Shown here one piece after another: positions 58,792 through 64,000 of a DNA stretch of 64,000 bases. This stretch comes from Pyrus communis (lineage: Eukaryota > Streptophyta > Magnoliopsida > Rosales > Rosaceae). The stretch lies in assembly GCF_963583255.1 (NCBI RefSeq), contig NC_084803.1, positions 10,196,122-10,260,121 of the forward strand. The letters run 5' to 3'. Both the position numbers and the translations under genes were made by a program. Numbering within the stretch: position 1 is the stretch's first letter; every line of letters begins with the position of its first letter. Below the pieces are notes generated by a model. The model ran no database searches. It saw only the letters and a list, made by a program, of their open reading frames with translations, and was not told the origin of the DNA.

Positions 58792-60613
58792 GGATATGGC
58801 GATCAGAAGCTGTAGTGATTTTCTGAAGAAAAATATTTTGCTTTTTAGAAGACGGAGATTAAATTATTGAAATGAAATAAATAAATAAAAATAAACAAAT
58901 AAAAAGGGATTTTCTTGTTTCAACTCAACTCAACGACCATTCTTGGTCTCTAGAAACGGAGTTTAGAGTATTAATTAATTGATGCAAGAGTGGTTAGAAA
59001 GGGAGTTTAGAGTTTTAGTTCTGAAACAGAGTTATGCAAGAAAGAACTAACTAAAGAAATAACGAGAGTGCAAAAATTATTTCATAATTTGATAATTCGG
59101 GTTGTTGTGTATGTCAGTTTCAATGAAACATTTTAGTTTATAGATACACCGTCGTCACCGTGGAGTTCGATATCAATGAAATAAAGACATATATAATTTT
59201 TTGTCCAAATATTATTAGATCATAGACGCATAACGTTGTATGATAGCATCTTCATGTTATGTAAGTTGTTCTCTGTTGTACGGTGTATCACAACCTCACT
59301 TCTAATGTCGTGGTAGAATAGAAATAAATAAAAATAGAGAATCCAAGCCAAAGTTCGAATTGAGTTCTATGATTACTATTTGGAGGCTAGCAAAGCCTCA
59401 GGCAATGGACTATAATATGCCACCAATGAGTACTCGCCAACACCCATTTTTCTACACAAGTTTTTTGGTATCTTTAGAATAACTGTGAGCAATATTTCTC
59501 ACACTTTTAAATTATGCATGACATTATTAATTAGTAATGCTACACTTATCAACTATATAACGTACTACTTTATGTCACAGTTTAATTATGCAGTGCAGGT
59601 AGTAATTTAAGTTTTCTTATTTTCTACTTAAGTCAACAATTTTACTCCTTTTACGTCCCCTGTTCTCTATCCCCAATCTGGTTTTAGAGATCAAAACATC
59701 ACGTTTAATATTTTTCTACCAAATACAGTTAGAATCGATGTTAATAGTTAGCAATAAGTTATTAAGATCCATGGGGATGCATCATTATTTTTGAATGTGT
59801 GGTGTGGGCGTTGTGTTTGGCCCACGCCTGGGCACGAGGTTATGATTTTTGGGGATTTAAGAATGAGATGTGAGCCATGAGTTTATCATGTTTTTGCCTA
59901 TGATGAGTCGATGCCCCCCAACAATTCTGCCTATTTGAAAAAGAAAAAAATAAAATGAGCTTTAACGAAAAGCCTACGGAGTATAATCTAACATTGTTCA
60001 TTTAAAAATAATTTTTTTGTAAAGCTATAATTCTAGATGTGACTATATTTAGCCATTTCGGTTGGAGATGACCTTATGTTCCAAAACCTAAAAACAATCG
60101 AACGTTTTCCTTTTTATTATATATTCATAACAAGGGATGTTCTACACTACTTTACACTAATAAGAAACAAAGGTTTGAACCTCGAATACAGTGACTTTAA
60201 GAAGAATGCCGTAATCATTAAGACAATCCAATGCTTTTGTTAAATCAATGAACTTATATGCCTTGTCATTCCTCGAGTTGGGATATGTTAAATCAATGTA
60301 CTTTCATTTTTTTTTTTTAAACTCATTTAATCATCTTGCAATGTTTTATAATGTCAAAGTTCCCAAAGATGACTTTGCAAAATTTTAGTGTTTAATTGAA
60401 CAACATAATTGATGTATTTATTAAATAATCATCAGACGACCAAATAACATCATTTTTAACAAATCTGATCAGTAAAGAGTAACATATAAAATGAATGCTT
60501 TGAATCACCATCAACACTACAAAATAAAAATGTAGATTATAAATATTCAAATGAAAAGATTGCTTCCGATAAAAAAATAAAAAAAAAGAAAAGATTGCTG
60601 GTATTCTTCAAAC
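58792..60613. other. AT-rich intergenic; no gene
   Basis: Promoter side of the ARM-repeat gene (AAATAAAT repeats near 58875-58905). Around 60130-60220 there is a GGTTTGAACCTCG box-B-like word and SINE-like body sequence, but no tail or target duplication that I can defend. Confidence 0.4.
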
Positions 60614-60750
60614 AAAAATCTCATGTCCTTAATCTAAAAAAAATAAAAATTACAAAACTAATAAGCTTTTCTCCTCTGTGAGAGTTTTTTTTCTCTCCGC
60701 TGTGAGAATGCTTCTGTGAGACCTTCTTCCAGACTCTTCGATGGCACCGG

Positions 60751-62227
60751 TGTGACATCCCACATCGCCCAGGGAAGTGATCCTTATATGTATATTCTCA
60801 TCCTTACCTAGCACAAGGCCTTTTGGGAGCTCACTGACTTCGGGTTCCGTAAGAACTCCGAAGTTAAGCAAGAAGGGGGCTAGAGCAATCCTATGATGGG
60901 TGACCCACTGGGAAGTTGCTCGTGAGTTCCCAAAAACAAAACCGTGAGGGAATGGTAAGCCCAAAGCGGACAATATCGTGCTACGGTGGTGGAGCGGGCC
61001 CGGGAAGTGGTTCGCCTCGGGCTGGGATGTGACAATTTGGTATCAGAGCCTAACCCTGGTCGTGGTGTGCCGACGAGGACGTCGGGCTCCTAAGGGGGGT
61101 GGATTGTGACATCCCACATCGCCCAGGGAAGTGATCCTTATATGTATATTCTCATCCTTACCTAGCACGAGGCCTTTTGGGAGCTCACTGGCTTCGGGTT
61201 CCGTAGGAACTCCGAAGTTAAGCGAGAAGGGGGCTAGAGCAATCCCATGATGGGTGACCCACTGGGAAGTTGCTCGTGAGTTCCCAAAAACAAAACCGTG
61301 AGGGAATGGTAAGCCCAAAGCAGACAATATCGTGCTACGGTGGTGGAGCGGGCCCGGGAAGTGGTCCGCCCTGGGCCGGGATGTGACAATTTGGTATCAG
61401 AGCTTAACCCTGGTCGTGGTGTGCCGACGAGGATGTCGGACCCTTAAGGGGGGTGGATTGTGACATCCCACATCGCCCAGGGAAGTGATCCTTATATGTA
61501 TATTCTCATCCTTACCTAGCACAAGACCTTTTGGGAGCTCACTGGCTTCGGGTTCCGTAGGAACTCCGAAGTTAAGCGAGAAGGGGGCTAGAGCAATCCA
61601 CATCGCCCAGGGAAGTGATCCTTATATGTATATTCTCATCCTTACCTAGCACAAGACCTTTTGGGAGCTCACTGGCTTCGGGTTCCGTAGGAACTCCGAA
61701 GTTAAGCGAGAAGGGGGCTAGAGCAATCCCATGATGGGTGACCCATTGGGAAGTTGCTCGTGAGTTCCCAAAAACAAAACCGTGAGGGAATGGTAAGCCC
61801 AAAGTGGACAATATCGTGCTACGGTGGTGGAGCAGGCCCGGGAAGTGGTCCGCCCTGGGCCGGGATGTGACAATTTGGTATCAGAGCCTAACCCTGGTCG
61901 TAGTGTGCCGACGAGGATGTCGGGCCCTTAAGGGGGGGTGGATTGTGACATCCCACATCGCCCAGGGAAGTGATCCTTATATGTATATTCTCATCCTTAC
62001 CTAGCACAAGACCTTTTGGGAGCTCACTGGCTTCGGGTTCCGTAGGAACTCCGAAGTTAAGCGAGAAGGGGGCTAGAGCAATCCCATGATGGGTGACCCA
62101 CTGGGAAGTTGCTCGTGAGTTCCCAAAAACAAAACCGTGAGGGAATGGTAAGCCCAAAGCGGACAATATCGTGCTACGGTGGTGGAGCGGGCCCGAGAAG
62201 TGGTCCGCCTCGGGCCGGGATGTGACA
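60751..62227 (+). mobile_element. Tandem Cassandra-type TRIM: four LTRs and three internal domains
   Basis: LTRs 60751-61034, 61105-61388, 61459-61872 (enlarged) and 61944-62227; three are 284 bp. Each starts TGTGACATCCCACATCGCC and ends GGGATGTGACA. The internal domains are only 70-71 bp: TTTGGTATCAGAGC directly after the LTR is the initiator-tRNA-Met primer-binding site, and TAAGGGGGGTGGAT before the next LTR is the polypurine tract. Each LTR contains 5S-rRNA-like sequence (AACTCCGAAGTTAAGCGAG, GATGGGTGACCCACTGGGAA), the hallmark of Cassandra elements. No coding capacity, as expected. Flanks (ACCGG and ACTGA) do not form a 5-bp target duplication. Confidence 0.95.
61459..61872 (+). repeat. 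Chimeric third LTR of the Cassandra array
   Basis: 414 bp instead of 284. Sequence from the LTR start to GCTAGAGCAATCC (about 61459-61598) is joined straight to ACATCGCCCAGGG of a second LTR start, so the first 130 or so bases including half of the 5S-like region occur twice. The joint falls in a short shared ATCC(C)A word. Confidence 0.92.
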
Positions 62228-62230
62228 ACT

Positions 62231-62252
62231 GACCCTAGCTTCGGCTAGGGTC
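62231..62252 (+). repeat. Perfect 9-bp hairpin with TTCG loop beside the last LTR
   Basis: GACCCTAGC TTCG GCTAGGGTC starts three bases after the end of LTR 4. The loop is closed by C-G, giving the very stable cUUCGg tetraloop if transcribed. Confidence 0.85.
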
Positions 62253-62845
62253 AAGTGTTGTGTCCTCGTCTCCCTTTTCTACTTCTTTTCTCCCTGCATC
62301 TACTGTTGGTTCTCCCCAGTTTTCAATTCGACCTATCCAATTCCTCTAACTCTGTGGGTTTTCTTTTTCCTGGTTCTTCCTTGCTTCGTTTTTTAGCCAT
62401 GTCCTCTGTCAAGTTCATGTGTAGAGTTCTAGCGCTTGCACCGGCTCGGGTGTTTTTCACACCACCACGTTCTCTTTTGTGTCTGCCGCTTGCGCCAGTA
62501 ATGCTCGGGACTTGTTCTGAGCTTCCACCTGACGATTGGCCTCTTTCGCTTGGATGCCGATTACCGCTAACTTATGGCTGTGCGCATGAGACGTCAATGA
62601 AGGAGATGATCGGCGATGGTTGGAGAATTGGCTGGCTGGCAATTCCTTGCACCGTCGGTGGAGAAAGCAGTGGGTGCTTCTTGAATGTTCATTGGTTTTG
62701 GGCTTTTGGGCTCATTCACTGTTTTTTTTGTTTTTTTTTCTGTTTAGACCCTTTTTGGTTGTTTATAGGTGTTGTTGGACCTTTATCTGTTTGTAAGTTT
62801 GTGTTTTGGTTGGAATAAAATCTTCCCCTTGACAAAAAAAAAAAA

Positions 62846-63885
62846 GGGTAAATTACACAGAGTTACCTCAATTATTGGGTCATTAACAGTTTCATACCTT
62901 GTCTTTAAAAAGTTTCAATGTCATACCTTATTTTCGAATTTGTTGCAATGTCATACCTTCCGTCAGTTGTTTGTCAATTCCTCTGTTAAATGCTGACGTG
63001 GCTTGAGATGAGGCCTACTTTCTATTAAAAAATTATTAAAAACTAAAAAAAAATCAGTTAATATTTTTTAAATATTAAAATAATAAATTATTATTATTAT
63101 TATATAAAAAATAAAAAATAAAAACTCTTCAGTTCATCCTCCCTCCTCCTCCTCCTCCTCTCTTCCCCCCCCCCATCTTCGTTTTCTTCCCCCGACGTCG
63201 CATCCTGCAACCCAAAAAAAAAAAAAAAAAAACCCCTCAGTTCGTCTTCCCCCAACCCTCCTCCTCCTCCTTTCTTCTTCCCCATCTTCATCTTCTTCCC
63301 CTGACCCCCTACCTACAACCCAGAAGAAGAAAAAAAAAAAAAAAAAAAAAAAAACCCATATCCTATCTACGCAACCATCGCTGGGTTCATGAGTTGGAAT
63401 TGGGAAACCCTATTTGCCAGGTCGATTCCGCGGGTGGAGAATCTGGGTGCGGAGAAAATGGGAGGAATGGATGTGGATTTAAGGAGTGGGGTGTGTAGAG
63501 GAGGGAAGAGGGCGGGTGCGGGGGGGGGGGGGGGAGATGAACTAGGTTTTTTTCTACTTTTTATTCTTTCTTTCTTTTTATGGGTTGCAGGTAAGGGAGT
63601 CGGGGGAAGAAGATGAAGATGGGGGACGGGGGTAGACGAACTGAAGGTTTTATTTATTTATTTATAAATATTTAAAAAATATTAAATGATTTTTTTTAGT
63701 TTTTATTAATTTTTTATTAGAAAGTGGGCCCCGCCTCAAGCCACGTCAGCATTTAACAGAGGAATTGACAGACAACTGACGAAAGGTATGACATTGTAAC
63801 AAATTCAAAGATAAGATATGACATTGAAACTTTTTAAAGACGAGGTATGAAACTGTTAGTTGAGGTAGTTCTGTGTAATTTACCC
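62846..63885. mobile_element. Foldback/MULE-like non-autonomous element, family 1 copy B, in the poly(A) tail
   Basis: The left end GGGTAAATTACACAGAGTTA and right end (reverse complement GGGTAAATTACACAGAACTA) start inverted arms of about 200 bp that continue, with gaps, through the TTCAGTT / CCCCATCTTC / TGCAACCC blocks. It sits inside a run of A (62834-62845 and 63886-63892), so the target duplication cannot be resolved. Related to the element at 30750-31960: shared CTACCTCAATTATTGG, CAGTTTCATACC and ATGTCATACC. The interior is C-rich and G-rich low complexity. Confidence 0.85.
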
Positions 63886-64000
63886 AAAAAAATCTCATGT
63901 CCTTTGGATGAGCGAATCCAACGACGATGGAACATGTTTAATTAGATAATTAGTAATTTACCAAATTACCATCAGTATTTTATGGGATTTGTTAGCACTC

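Larger units (their letters stand above)
60614..63904 (+). mobile_element. Poly(A) retroposon (LINE-like) with 17-bp TSD, hosting two nested insertions
   Basis: A perfect 17-bp direct repeat AAAAATCTCATGTCCTT lies at 60614-60630 and 63888-63904. Between them, excluding the inserts, are 60631-60750 and 62228-62845, about 740 bp. This ends with GGAATAAAATCTTCCCCTTGAC and a run of A, the 3' end style of plant LINEs. No reverse transcriptase is left, so it is a strongly 5'-truncated or internally deleted LINE, or a LINE-mobilised transcript. The long open frame at 62255-62818 is not recognised as a protein. Confidence 0.78.

Noticed and set aside
61207..61285. A genuine 5S rRNA gene
   Set aside because: The 5S-like stretch is diverged, sits inside an LTR with primer-binding site and polypurine tract beside it, and repeats at LTR spacing. 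This is the known Cassandra arrangement.
60650..62166. Repeated minus-strand open frames starting MSALGLPFPHGFVFGNSRAT
   Set aside because: They are the reverse strand of the Cassandra LTRs (5S-like region). Their repetition reflects LTR copies, not a gene family.
62255..62818. 187-codon open frame on the plus strand
   Set aside because: It begins without an ATG, is rich in Phe/Leu/Cys from T-rich DNA, and lies in the 3' part of a poly(A) retroposon ending in AATAAAA and an A-tail. No family resemblance.

Overview
This is plant nuclear DNA. It has GT-AG introns with short coding exons, (CT)n tracts in promoters and leaders, chloroplast and vacuole gene families, and dense small transposons. 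A Cassandra-type TRIM array, an IFR/PCBER-like fragment and several decayed single-copy genes (ARPC3, a MUSTANG-like gene) would fit a woody Rosaceae of the apple/pear type. That is an inference; the sequence alone does not prove the genus.

Layout. 1-9.1 kb (minus strand): a plastid anion/phosphate transporter of the PHT4 family, cut by the window edge, and a UBP22-like deubiquitinase. 10.4-11.8 kb: a decayed ARPC3 gene. 12.2-13.2 kb: an LTR-retrotransposon remnant. 13.9-15.1 kb: a Mutator-like non-autonomous element with a perfect 9-bp target duplication and an exon-like cargo. 17.9-20.3 kb (minus): a complete type-B MGDG synthase. 24.2-27.1 kb (plus): a domesticated Mutator-transposase (MUSTANG-like) gene with a PB1 domain, broken by two frameshifts and a stop. 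28.1-29.7 kb (minus): a small RING-H2 protein. 30-46.7 kb: a repeat-rich block holding a repeated segment about 13.2 kb apart, foldback and MITE insertions with visible empty sites, a palindrome of two broken RPA1-like copies, and a SINE. 46.8-58.8 kb is gene-rich again: a vacuolar H+-pyrophosphatase (plus), an LEA_2/NHL protein (minus), a Toc90-like chloroplast import receptor (plus) and an ARM-repeat protein (minus). 60.6-63.9 kb: a three-level nest, in which a poly(A) retroposon with a 17-bp target duplication contains a four-LTR Cassandra array and a foldback element in its poly(A) tail.

The intact genes are ordinary housekeeping or organelle functions and form no operon-like unit. PHT4, MGDG synthase and Toc90 all serve the plastid, but they are scattered and I see no sign that this is more than chance. 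Exon boundaries were read by hand: each spliced model below keeps frame through every junction and ends at a stop, except the 3'-truncated PHT4 gene. I found no wholly new gene system. The most unusual material is the nested Cassandra array, the captured exon in the Mutator-like element, the RPA palindrome, a possible GC-AG alternative C-terminus of UBP22, and the decaying MUSTANG gene.
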